9,230 bases of DNA from Bacteroidales bacterium (GTDB lineage Bacteria > Bacteroidota > Bacteroidia > Bacteroidales > UBA932): contig JABUTQ010000412.1 in assembly GCA_021443605.1 (NCBI GenBank), positions 1-9,230 on the forward strand, given 5' to 3'. The notes beneath the pieces were generated by a model. It was not told where the DNA came from. It ran no database searches and saw nothing but the letters and a program-made list of their open reading frames with translations. The translations under genes and the position numbers were made by a program. Shown here piece after piece: positions 1 to 7,200 of the stretch (positions within the stretch are counted from its first letter, which is position 1; each line of letters opens with the position of its first letter).

Positions 1-54
1 GACAACTGACGCTCAGATGACAACTGACGCTCAGATGACAACTGACGCTCAGAT
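1..54. repeat. 18-bp direct tandem repeat, three perfect copies at window edge
   Basis: Three exact head-to-tail copies of GACAACTGACGCTCAGAT lie at 1-18, 19-36 and 37-54, and the next five bases (GACAA) begin a fourth copy. The array touches the window edge, so the true copy number is unknown. Each unit holds a small inverted repeat, CTGA-CGC-TCAG. Only one plus-strand frame is open through the array (TTDAQM per unit) and it runs straight through the terminator stem, so coding is unlikely. It lies just beyond the terminator of the minus-strand operon. Its function is not evident. It resembles an intergenic variable-number tandem repeat. Confidence 0.9.
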
Positions 55-61
55 GACAAAC

Positions 62-89
62 AAAAAAGGCTGCCGAGGGGCAGCCTTTT
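62..89 (-). terminator. Rho-independent terminator, probably bidirectional
   Basis: A perfect 7-bp GC-rich stem (GGCTGCC 68-74, GGCAGCC 79-85) closes a 4-base loop. Six A residues (62-67) lie on one side and four T residues (86-89) on the other. Read on the minus strand it is a strong hairpin followed by six U, about 22 bases after the stop of the beta-barrel gene at 112. Read on the plus strand it has a shorter U tract, so it could also stop transcription arriving from the left. Confidence 0.93.
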
Positions 90-111
90 AAGAGGTATTT
101 TATGCAACAAC

Positions 112-1152
112 TTAGAAGCGGATTCCGAGTTTCAACTGAGGGAAACGGAACGCTGCAATGTTGTGATTCTTTGCATAGTAAGGGGTTGAACCCTGGAGTT
201 GCATGTGGAGGAGAGTGTACTGATACAATACCGGATTAACTTCGAAACCAAGGATCAGACCTTCGCTGAGAGCGTAGCTGATGCCCCAGGTAAGTCCACC
301 AGCAATTCCGTTGAGCTGACCGGCACGGTAGCTGGGACGGAAGTTGTTGATGTCTTCAGTTGTCTGGGTAGCTGGATCATACACATATTCTCCAGTGTAA
401 GGGTAGTTTGCTTCAATGCGAGCCAATTTGTACTGACCTACGATACCGAGATAAGTGTCGATACGAGGGTTCTTGAGTGCAAAGTGGTAGTTAACACCAA
501 GTTGAGTAAACAAGCTGTGTGAAATTGTAGCCACGATTGCTTTCTGAGCTGCTACGTCACCAACTTTGTTAATCGGAGAATATCCACCGAGTGAGAGCTT
601 GTGGTTGAGCTTCTCCAAGTCTTCGCTTGTGAGGCCACCGATAAGTTCACCGATAGTGGTTGCACCGTAATTGATGTCGCCTACGAAGTCGTCAACATCG
701 CTGCCCAAAAGGTTGAGAACAGCCTCAATGTCGGCAACCTGGAAATAACTCTCGCCTTCTACGAAGTCCTTTTTAGGCTGGAAATTTACGTTGTAAGCAG
801 CCGTAAGGTTGATATCCCACCTGTTAGTGATGAAATATTTAGCCTGGACACCGATCATGTTGGCGGCGTTATTCTGTGTCAAAGAACCGAAGTTGTAGTA
901 AATGGGAGTGCCTTCAGTGTAGTACTCGCTACCAAGGTTGAAGCCGAGAGGATACTGAGTAGTACCATCTTGTGCAGGAAGGAGGTAGTTGAGGCTACTG
1001 TTTGAGAAGGCCTGATCTTTTCCAAAGAGAAGATCGAACTGCCACTGGCCGGCCTTTGGAGCAAACATACACTCACAACTCTCTTCCGGTTGTGCCATTG
1101 CAGGCACAACCATAATGAGAGAGAGAAGTAATATGCTTAGTTTTTTCAACAT
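112..1152 (-). CDS. Outer-membrane beta-barrel protein, unknown role
   Basis: The 346-residue product is probably a beta-barrel outer-membrane protein. Residues 1-20 form a classic Sec signal peptide: KK near the N-terminus, a hydrophobic core, and AMA|Q cleavage. The mature protein has many alternating, aromatic-rich stretches expected of transmembrane strands, such as QWQFDLLFG, NMIGVQAKYFI, RWDINLTAAY, TQLGVNYHFAL and GLILGFEVNPVLYQY. The last residues, FPQLKLGIRF, end in Phe like the C-terminal beta-signal read by the BAM machinery. Residues about 127-205 are richer in helix-forming and acidic residues and may be a long loop. A pair of cysteines (26, 28) lies just after the signal peptide. 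The start lies 28 bases after the coiled-coil lipoprotein stop, so the two are almost certainly co-transcribed. I do not recognise a named family and assign no transport substrate. A porin, adhesin or assembly partner for the lipoprotein are all possible. Confidence 0.82.
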   Translation of the reverse strand: MLKKLSILLLSLIMVVPAMAQPEESCECMFAPKAGQWQFDLLFGKDQAFSNSSLNYLLPAQDGTTQYPLGFNLGSEYYTEGTPIYYNFGSLTQNNAANMIGVQAKYFITNRWDINLTAAYNVNFQPKKDFVEGESYFQVADIEAVLNLLGSDVDDFVGDINYGATTIGELIGGLTSEDLEKLNHKLSLGGYSPINKVGDVAAQKAIVATISHSLFTQLGVNYHFALKNPRIDTYLGIVGQYKLARIEANYPYTGEYVYDPATQTTEDINNFRPSYRAGQLNGIAGGLTWGISYALSEGLILGFEVNPVLYQYTLLHMQLQGSTPYYAKNHNIAAFRFPQLKLGIRF

Positions 1153-1180
1153 TTGCTTAATTTATAATTGAGCGTTAAAA

Positions 1181-4177
1181 TTATTCAGCAACAGTGATGT
1201 ACTTTTCGAGAAGAGATTCAAGAAGCTTCTTGTAGTAGTCAGCCCAGATAGCAGCCTGGTCAACATCTTCTGCAAGTGCGTCAAGACGGTTCTTGAAGTA
1301 TTCTTCCATCATTTCATACAAGTTGGTGTCATTAAGAGCGTCGACAGTAGCTTCAGCTTTAGCGAGTTGCTCATCAATACCAAGAACATCGTCATAAAGG
1401 TCGTCGATAAGCTTGTCAATTTCCTTAACGAGGTTGTCAGTTGTCTTAATAGCACCTTCGCAGTATTTACCATAGATAGCGTCGAGGTGATTCATCAAAT
1501 CGGTAAGGTGACCAATCTCAGTTGAATAGTTGTTAACAACTTCCTCGAGTGGATCAAGAACTTCTTCGATAGCCTCTTTCTTAGCCTTTTCTAATTCTTT
1601 CTTAGCCTTCTTGTCAGCTTCCAATGTCTTGTAGTCATCTGACTCTTTCCAAGCCTTGATAGCGGCTGCGAGCTCGTTATCGTTGTAGTTCTTCTGGTCT
1701 GTGTAAGACTTCTCAAACTTAGCGATGAGGGCCTTGAAAGCTTCCCACTGCTCTACAGTTGAAGTGGTAACAAGGTTGCCATACTGCTCAGCTGCATAGA
1801 GTTCGAAAGGAAGGGTCTTTTCGAAATCGGCCTTTGACCAATGGAAGTCAGACAAAATCTTATTATAAACGTCAGTTTCAGAAACTGTGAAATCAACCTT
1901 TGCATAACCGTCACCCTTATCTATAGCGTTGAATGCTGTGAAGAAGATTCCGGTAGGATCAAGTGAAGTGATATCGAAGAAGTTGAGCTGGCCAGCTGTC
2001 TGAGCTGCTTCAAACTGTGCATAGCTTTCGATTGACTTAGCAGCATCGAAGCCGAGCTTAGTGTACTCCTCAAGAGCCTCGAGGTATGCGAAGAGAACTG
2101 CTGCATTTTCGCCACCGCAAGCCTCAAGATCTTGCCAGTTGGTCTTAGTCCAAGTGTTCTTGTTATCAACTTTGAACTTAATTTCGCTCTTAGCATTTTG
2201 TACGAGAGACTTGTCGTATGCAAGACGAGATTGAATAGCCTTCAATACATCGATATACATATTGACTGAAGAAGAAGTGGCGCCATATTCTAAAGCTTTA
2301 GTAAGGGTTACATCATATTTGTGAGTACCGTTATCCCATTTAACGCTATAACCCTTGTTGTCATACTGTGAGTAGTAAACGCAAGACATATAGAGTGACT
2401 GGTCAACGGCTACTTTGGTAGGGCCTGAAATCTGTGCGCTCAAGAAACCTTCTACAGAAAGTTCATCCATATTTACTTTTCTCTCGACAGGCTTAAGGGT
2501 CTTTTCGTCGATAACTACATAAGAGTGAGGAACGAGTTCTACACAAGCAGCAGCTTTGTCGTATGCATCGATAATTGTGTTAATAACGAGAAGTGAGTCA
2601 TTGTCCCAAATTGAGCTGGGAACGACATATCTGTTATAAACGCGAATATCTTTACTGGTAAGTGGAGCTATTTCAGCATCTTTTTCATACTTGAGGGAAG
2701 CTGTTTCAATCTTCTTGTCTGTACCGGTGTACAATTTTTCTACTGCTTCCAAAGCTGCGATAGCTTCGTCATATTTGCCCTGGAGTTCTTTTTCAACTTT
2801 CTTGAGGAAATCTGAACCAGCGGTAAGGTCAGCGTTGAAGTCTTCGATGATAGCTCTGTCAATAGCATAGATGATAGCGAGTGAATCTACAGTAGCGTCA
2901 ACAAGCTCTTTCATCTTTGCAAGCTCTTCGGGAGTAGCCTTGAGGAGAGCACCATAACGATAAGGACGCTCGCATTCAGAGATGATGTAGTTGAATCCGA
3001 GATATTTGTCAGTTCCGGTCTTCTCAACTTTATTGAGAACGGTGTCCATAGCTGCGTAAGGAACGTTAAGGCTCCAAACTCTGCCAGATTCTTTAATCTC
3101 AAGATATTCAGCACCGTTAGGTCTCTTATCAAGAATCTTGTTATCAAAAGCGTAAGGGAGGAAACCTCTTATAAAGCCTTCAACAAGATTAAAGTTGTCC
3201 CAATTGATGTCAACTTTGCTGTTAGCCTTCTTTGCCTTAGGCTCAGCTTTGTCAACCTTTTTCTGAAGATCAGCGATCTCTTCGTCAAGTTCTGCAATCT
3301 GAGCATCGTATTCAGCTGCGATTTCAGGCTCTACAGTGTGCTTTGCAAGTTCCCAAGCTGCGCAAGCTTTAGCCTTATCAGCCTCAAGACCCTGAATCTC
3401 ATTGCGGAGATCCTTAACGGCAGCAGCCCACTCCTTAACTTCTTTGTCGCGGAGATTCTTTGCAAATTCAATATTGTCGTTCAAAAGCTGTTTCTCATAA
3501 TTGAGAGATTCGATTACGCTATTAACCCAAGCCTTAGTATCCTCAACACCAGCAGTGTAAGCATCTGACTTGTACATAAGCTGGTCTGCATATTCTTTTG
3601 CATAAGCAGTGATGGCGTCAGCGTGTTTGCCGGTCCAATAAGAGTAATTGTTGCTGGCTTCGTCGATAGCAGCTTTTTCAGCATCGGTGAGACCCTTTGC
3701 GGCTGCGAGCTCAACTTTTCTGCGATAGTCTGCGAGAGCCTGCTGTGCCTGCTCGAGGTTCTTCTGGAGAGACTCCATAGTAGCCTCGTGTTTGAGCTGC
3801 TCCTCAGCGAGCTGCATTTTCCAAGCCTCGAGAGCCTTGTCGTAAGCGAGCTGTGCCTGTGCAAGAGCAACTTCGTCTGTTTCATTTTCGAGTGCCTTAG
3901 CAGCTCTTTCGAGCTCTGCCATAAGCTCATCTCTCTTAGTCTGAGAGATCTGGTCTGCTGTGAGAGCATCCTGATAGTCAGCCTCAGCCAAAATTCTGCT
4001 AGCCTCTGCAGCAGCGATAGCTATTTTAGCTTTCTGGAGTTCTGCACAAGCCTTAACGTATTCAGCGTGTGCTTCGCGCATCTTCTGAACACCGACAGGC
4101 TCGGCATTGTCGATACAAGAAGTGAAGAAGCCGCCAACAGCGAACATCAACACCAAAGAATAAATAATCCTTTTCAT
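1181..4177 (-). CDS. Large coiled-coil lipoprotein, unknown function
   Basis: The 998-residue protein begins with a lipoprotein signal peptide: MKR, hydrophobic residues 4-19, and lipobox FTSC with the lipidated Cys at 21. The residues after it (IDNAEP) are only mildly acidic, so whether it faces the periplasm or the cell surface is unclear. Residues about 30-315 are long, Ala/Glu/Lys-rich heptad-like helices with breaks near 160-175 and 205-215, suggesting antiparallel coiled-coil hairpins. Residues about 320-800 are a mixed, more aromatic region, probably globular (for example WDNFNLVEGFIRGFLPYAF). Residues about 805-998 return to charged coiled coil. No catalytic motif, transmembrane helix or sortase-like signal is visible. 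It has its own strong promoter and is followed 28 bases later by a beta-barrel gene, so a partnership at the outer membrane is reasonable. A stalk, tether, spacer or adhesin are possibilities, and none is shown by the sequence. Confidence 0.88.
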   Translation of the reverse strand: MKRIIYSLVLMFAVGGFFTSCIDNAEPVGVQKMREAHAEYVKACAELQKAKIAIAAAEASRILAEADYQDALTADQISQTKRDELMAELERAAKALENETDEVALAQAQLAYDKALEAWKMQLAEEQLKHEATMESLQKNLEQAQQALADYRRKVELAAAKGLTDAEKAAIDEASNNYSYWTGKHADAITAYAKEYADQLMYKSDAYTAGVEDTKAWVNSVIESLNYEKQLLNDNIEFAKNLRDKEVKEWAAAVKDLRNEIQGLEADKAKACAAWELAKHTVEPEIAAEYDAQIAELDEEIADLQKKVDKAEPKAKKANSKVDINWDNFNLVEGFIRGFLPYAFDNKILDKRPNGAEYLEIKESGRVWSLNVPYAAMDTVLNKVEKTGTDKYLGFNYIISECERPYRYGALLKATPEELAKMKELVDATVDSLAIIYAIDRAIIEDFNADLTAGSDFLKKVEKELQGKYDEAIAALEAVEKLYTGTDKKIETASLKYEKDAEIAPLTSKDIRVYNRYVVPSSIWDNDSLLVINTIIDAYDKAAACVELVPHSYVVIDEKTLKPVERKVNMDELSVEGFLSAQISGPTKVAVDQSLYMSCVYYSQYDNKGYSVKWDNGTHKYDVTLTKALEYGATSSSVNMYIDVLKAIQSRLAYDKSLVQNAKSEIKFKVDNKNTWTKTNWQDLEACGGENAAVLFAYLEALEEYTKLGFDAAKSIESYAQFEAAQTAGQLNFFDITSLDPTGIFFTAFNAIDKGDGYAKVDFTVSETDVYNKILSDFHWSKADFEKTLPFELYAAEQYGNLVTTSTVEQWEAFKALIAKFEKSYTDQKNYNDNELAAAIKAWKESDDYKTLEADKKAKKELEKAKKEAIEEVLDPLEEVVNNYSTEIGHLTDLMNHLDAIYGKYCEGAIKTTDNLVKEIDKLIDDLYDDVLGIDEQLAKAEATVDALNDTNLYEMMEEYFKNRLDALAEDVDQAAIWADYYKKLLESLLEKYITVAE

Positions 4178-4234
4178 AAAATTTTTGTTAAGTGTTTGTT
4201 ATTTGGTTAAACAATAGTTTGCACAATTATCGCT

Positions 4235-4265
4235 CAAAAGTAAGCATAATTAATCAATCAACAAA
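4235..4265 (-). promoter_or_regulatory. Bacteroidetes-type promoter for the lipoprotein/barrel operon
   Basis: On the minus strand, TTTG (4262-4265) is followed by 19 bases and TACTTTTG (4235-4242). This matches the Bacteroidetes primary sigma factor consensus TTTG-N19-21-TAnnTTTG. Transcription should start a few bases downstream, leaving an AT-rich leader of roughly 50 bases before the ATG at 4177 with no clear Shine-Dalgarno site. It is the only promoter here with both elements well placed. Confidence 0.8.
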
Positions 4266-4284
4266 ATTTAATGTTGATAAATCC

Positions 4285-4303
4285 AAAAAATTGTTGATAA
4301 CAA
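4285..4303 (-). terminator. Possible weak terminator after the foldase gene
   Basis: On the minus strand a short stem, TTGTT (4299-4303) with AACAA (4291-4295), closes a 3-base loop and is followed by six T residues (4285-4290), about 10 bases after the stop of the gene ending at 4313. The stem is only 5 bp and AT-rich, so termination may be partial. The placement, just before a fresh promoter, is what makes it plausible. Confidence 0.4.
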
Positions 4304-4312
4304 CAGAGGTGG

Positions 4313-6364
4313 TTAGAAAAATCTTGCCCTGTTGTCAACAACTTTGGCATCGTCTGCCATAATGGAACTCAACATCTGCATTCTGTAAGAAGCGTTCTGC
4401 TGCTCGCGCGAAGCGGCATCTGCCTCTGTGTAGTACGAGCCTGAGGTGCGGTCTGCCACCGTGAACACATATACGCCCACTGTGCCACCTACAACTTTCA
4501 ACTCGCCGGGCTTTGCTGCGGCCACTGCACCTATAAACTTAGGGTCGAGGGAGTTCTGCATACCACCGAAAGTAATGCCATCTCTGTGGCTAACAGTGGT
4601 TTGCAGCACCTCTGCCGCTGCCTCTATATCTTTACAATCTTTTATCTTGTCTTTAATCTCTGCGCTCATCTTGGCGGCCTTCTTCTCCATCTCAAGCACC
4701 ATACGGATATCAGAAGCCACTTCGCTGACGCTCATATCACCCTCTTTGCGCACTTCGGTGACTGCTGCCACGAAGTAGTATTTATTCGAAACGGTAATCA
4801 CGTCGCTCACGCTGCCTTTCTTGGCGTCGAACACCCAGCGGACAACTTCGCGTGCGTTATCAACTGCACCGATGCGCCTTGTAGATTCCTGGATGCGGGT
4901 GGCAGGGATAACGGGGAGATTCTCTTCCTTGACAATCTTTGCAAACTCCTCATATTTGCCGTTGCTGCGGTCTGCAAGGTCGGTGGCTTTCATAAGGAAG
5001 TCTCTGTAAGTCTCTTCGGAAGCTACGACGTTTTTATTGAGCACTGCAAGAGAGACCTTTGCCTTTGGCTTGGTGGTCTCCTTGACCTGCATCACAAGGA
5101 TACCCTGCACGTTGGTGCTGTTTACCTTGAAGGCTTTGCCCTTTTCGGTGGTGAATGCTGCGCTGAGCTCACCAAGACCTGCCTCGCGGAGAGATTGTTG
5201 TGTAACCCAACCCATCTCGCTCATAGCCTCGTAAGTGCCCTTGTTGTTGAGGAGGTTGAGGACAGAATCGGCCTTAGCCTCTTCGAAAGTGGTGAACACT
5301 GAATAGAAGAGCTGCACGCTGTCGGGGAGGTTTTTCTTATCAAGGACGCGGGCGGCTGAGAAAGAGTTTTCTGCCTCGTGAACATTGCTGAGGGTGCTTG
5401 TGCCATTGCCGAATGCAACTTCCTGGAACTCAGGGAACGACTCAAGATCCTCCTTGCTGAAGTAGAGGTCAATAAAGCGCGTGTCTGAGTTGAGGGCCAC
5501 AAAATTCTTGGGGTTCTCGGCTGCAGCGAACTGGCCGTAGAGCTCCATGAACTGGATATTGGTATTGTCGATATCTGCCTGTGAAGGGACAACCTCGTAC
5601 ATTACATATTCGATGTCTCTGTTTGCAGGCTGCTTCATATTCTTCTTGCGAGCGTTGAAGTATTCTCTTATCTCGCTGTCGCTCACTGTGATAGTGCTGT
5701 CTGCCTCATAGCCTGTGGGAACCATGATGAAGTCGATGTCTGCGGCGATGTTGTTTTCTTCAACTGCCTTTGCGGCCTCGAGGGTGCTGGGGATTGAAGA
5801 GGCATTGAGCAAGCTGTAGTATTTTGAATAGAGCTGAGTGCTATATACGTTGTTGAAGAGGTAATCCCAATAGTTTTGGTAGAGACCGGTCTCTTCGTGG
5901 CCGGCTGCCTGAACGAAACTGCTGAGGGCTTCGCGGCTGAAATTGCCGTCTGCGTCAAGGAACATCGGCTGGCTCTGGAGCACGGGAGAAATCTCCTTGC
6001 CCTGGGTGAGGTCGAACATCTCGTCTTCGCCAACTGCAAGGCCGGCAGCCTCTGCGCGGGGCTCGAATACCTTTTTATTAAAGAAGTCTTGCCAAACCAT
6101 ATCCCTGAGCTGGCTCTGTGCCTGCTCAGAATTGACACTCTGGCCAAGGCTCTCGAAAAGGCGGGTGGTGTTGTCTAATTGTGTGTAATAATCTCTATAA
6201 GAAATACTTGCCCCATCCATCTTACCCACGTTGTTTTTGTCAGATGCCATACTTACAACGCTTCCAAGGGTATTGGGGTCAACAATAAATGATAATAGCG
6301 CAATCGCTATCAGGATAGTGATGAAAATTCCGAGTTTTACACGGATTTTCTCTAAAACAGCCAT
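4313..6364 (-). CDS. SurA/PpiD-like membrane-anchored periplasmic foldase
   Basis: The 683-residue protein has the layout of PpiD-type periplasmic chaperones that help outer-membrane proteins fold. A short cytoplasmic N-terminus (MAVLEKIRVK) precedes one membrane anchor at about 11-28 (LGIFITILIAIALLSFIV). A SurA_N-like helical domain follows at about 40-185, then a linker with a VSDSEIREYFNARK segment (227-240) typical of the family. A parvulin-like region lies at about 345-430, and a second related half at about 495-540 (VVRWVFDAKKGSVSDVI). The usual parvulin landmark xxHIL appears as VQLFYSVF (350-357), and GGDLGWF is reduced to EMGWV, so isomerase activity is doubtful. E. coli PpiD is likewise mainly a chaperone. 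The ATG is preceded by GGAG (6368-6371) at a short 3-base spacing. Length is close to the roughly 700 residues I recall for Bacteroides homologues. In Bacteroidales relatives this gene sits near lptC, as here. Confidence 0.88.
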   Translation of the reverse strand: MAVLEKIRVKLGIFITILIAIALLSFIVDPNTLGSVVSMASDKNNVGKMDGASISYRDYYTQLDNTTRLFESLGQSVNSEQAQSQLRDMVWQDFFNKKVFEPRAEAAGLAVGEDEMFDLTQGKEISPVLQSQPMFLDADGNFSREALSSFVQAAGHEETGLYQNYWDYLFNNVYSTQLYSKYYSLLNASSIPSTLEAAKAVEENNIAADIDFIMVPTGYEADSTITVSDSEIREYFNARKKNMKQPANRDIEYVMYEVVPSQADIDNTNIQFMELYGQFAAAENPKNFVALNSDTRFIDLYFSKEDLESFPEFQEVAFGNGTSTLSNVHEAENSFSAARVLDKKNLPDSVQLFYSVFTTFEEAKADSVLNLLNNKGTYEAMSEMGWVTQQSLREAGLGELSAAFTTEKGKAFKVNSTNVQGILVMQVKETTKPKAKVSLAVLNKNVVASEETYRDFLMKATDLADRSNGKYEEFAKIVKEENLPVIPATRIQESTRRIGAVDNAREVVRWVFDAKKGSVSDVITVSNKYYFVAAVTEVRKEGDMSVSEVASDIRMVLEMEKKAAKMSAEIKDKIKDCKDIEAAAEVLQTTVSHRDGITFGGMQNSLDPKFIGAVAAAKPGELKVVGGTVGVYVFTVADRTSGSYYTEADAASREQQNASYRMQMLSSIMADDAKVVDNRARFF

Positions 6365-6417
6365 AATCTCCGTTAAGTTTTAGTTATTTATTTTTGTCTA
6401 TTTCTGCAATAAGGCCG

Positions 6418-6425
6418 CAAAAGTA
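6418..6425 (-). promoter_or_regulatory. -7 promoter element for the foldase gene
   Basis: The minus strand reads TACTTTTG here, within TTTACTTTTGC, a common Bacteroidetes -7 context. I find no TTTG at the expected 19-21 bases upstream, so the -33 element is weak or absent. The 93-base gap between lptC and the foldase gene otherwise holds only an AT-rich leader. With this element, the leader would be about 45-50 bases long. Confidence 0.6.
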
Positions 6426-6457
6426 AACAAAAATACTTAATATAGATGCGAGTTTTG

Positions 6458-7066
6458 TTAAAATCGTTGCACGGGTCCGATAAAATTTATCGTATCTTGA
6501 TAAAGATTTGTGGAATCCCGCTCAAGATAGCCGAAAGAATCGAAGGGGCGGTGGATGATTGTGTTGCCGGCACGCTCGTCTGTGGTCATGCCGTAGCCCT
6601 GCATAAAGCCCATATCCTGAGACTCCATCCGGACATAGTTATTGGTGTAGATTTTTTTTTCTGCCTTGTCCCAATAAACAGTGTCGGTCTCCATCCTTTC
6701 ACCTTTTATATAGTTGACTATCACCACATTGCCGTATGCCATCCACTGCTCTTTGCCTTGGGTGGTGATATGCTTTGCCTGGTCGGCGTCGAGACGGGTC
6801 TCGAGCTCGCCGGTCTCGGTGTAGCCTTTGACACAGAAGCCGCCGAGGTAGAGCTCGTAGCTTTGAGTGGTGGAGTCTTTTTCGTAGCTGTAGCGCTCAA
6901 GGCGGGAGGATGTCATCTCCATCGAGCGGTTCTCGTGCTGAAAAGTGACGGCTTTCATGCTGTCGACGGTCTGCATCGGCACTTGCTCAAAGTCGATGGG
7001 AGGGATGTCGGGGGTGGCTTGGGTGCAGGCGGTGAAAAGGAAGAGGATCAACGCAGCCGCCGTCAT
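6458..7066 (-). CDS. lptC: LPS export periplasmic protein LptC (lipoprotein form)
   Basis: LptC is part of the Lpt bridge that carries lipopolysaccharide from the inner membrane LptBFG transporter to LptA and the outer membrane. From the ATG at 7066 the product is 202 residues, near the normal size. A hydrophobic stretch runs into lipobox FTAC (Cys 14), so this is the lipoprotein type common in Bacteroidetes. The body fits LptC/OstA-like beta-jellyroll repeats: YELYLGGFCVKGY, WMAYGNVVIVNYIKGERMET, DTVYWDKAEKKIYTNNYVRM, and MGFMQGYGMTTD near the end. The chosen ATG lies inside a palindromic repeat and leaves no Arg or Lys before the hydrophobic core. The same frame is open upstream through the repeat to a GTG at 7252 (264 residues), which overlaps the TPR gene by 32 bases and would put RLRLRM and RHKR before the core. 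The true start is therefore uncertain. An A9 run (6652-6660) lies within the coding region. Confidence 0.88.
   Translation of the reverse strand: MTAAALILFLFTACTQATPDIPPIDFEQVPMQTVDSMKAVTFQHENRSMEMTSSRLERYSYEKDSTTQSYELYLGGFCVKGYTETGELETRLDADQAKHITTQGKEQWMAYGNVVIVNYIKGERMETDTVYWDKAEKKIYTNNYVRMESQDMGFMQGYGMTTDERAGNTIIHRPFDSFGYLERDSTNLYQDTINFIGPVQRF
6652..6660 (-). repeat. A9 homopolymer inside lptC
   Basis: Nine consecutive A residues on the coding strand encode the E-K-K-I part of WDKAEKKIYT. It is the longest single-base run I noticed in the window. Such runs are prone to replication or transcription slippage, and one base gained or lost would truncate LptC. It may equally be ordinary Lys codon use. 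Confidence 0.8.
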
Positions 7067-7147
7067 TCTGAGCCTAAGCGAAGCGAAGGGGAAGAATCTT
7101 TTATGACGGATTTTTCGAGAGGATCCTTCGCTATCGCTCAGGATGAC
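7062..7147. repeat. REP-like palindromic repeat (GTCATTCTGAGC family)
   Basis: GTCATTCTGAGC at 7062-7073 and its near-inverse GCTCAGGATGAC at 7136-7147 bound an imperfect palindrome. Inside are GAAGAATC and GGATCCTTCGCTATC, and both arms match the widespread extragenic element whose spurious translations read like FASLRLRMT and SEPKRSEGEESF. Such elements are non-autonomous and are thought to be moved by transposases encoded elsewhere. No transposase is visible here. The lptC ATG (7064-7066) lies inside the GTCATTCTG arm. As mRNA, the two arms would form a long stem that includes that ATG. Confidence 0.85.
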
Positions 7148-7199
7148 AGCGAAGGACCTCCCGTTGCAATGAATGCGGGGAGATCCTTCGGTCGCTGTC
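7145..7199. repeat. Second long hairpin abutting the REP-like element
   Basis: GACAGCGA (7145-7152) is perfectly inverted at TCGCTGTC (7192-7199). The inner arms AGGACCTCCCG and CGGGGAGATCCTT continue the pairing with small bulges around a loop of about 12 bases. It shares three bases (GAC) with the neighbouring palindrome, and its arms again contain the GAAGGA/TCCTTC core, so the two are probably one compound element. It lies wholly between the TPR stop and the lptC ATG. Confidence 0.8.
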
Positions 7200-7200
7200 A

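Noticed and set aside
1..54. CRISPR array
   Set aside because: The 18-bp units abut with no spacers between them, and no cas gene is in the window.
3514..3969. Minus-strand 151-codon open frame inside the coiled-coil gene
   Set aside because: It is a second-frame shadow rich in Ser, Leu and Arg, produced by the Ala/Glu/Lys codons of the coiled coil.
3623..4210. Plus-strand 195-codon open frame opposite the coiled-coil N-terminus
   Set aside because: It is the antisense of a repetitive helical region, with Cys/Leu/Ser-rich composition typical of such shadows. It also crosses the leader of the real gene.
4586..5302. Plus-strand 238-codon open frame opposite the foldase gene
   Set aside because: It lies entirely inside a gene with a clear SurA/PpiD layout, has His/Leu/Cys-rich shadow-like composition, and has no promoter or ribosome site of its own.
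7062..7199. Rho-independent terminator between the TPR gene and lptC
   Set aside because: The stems are long but imperfect, no T tract follows on the minus strand, and the sequence matches a dispersed repeat. Partial termination is still possible.
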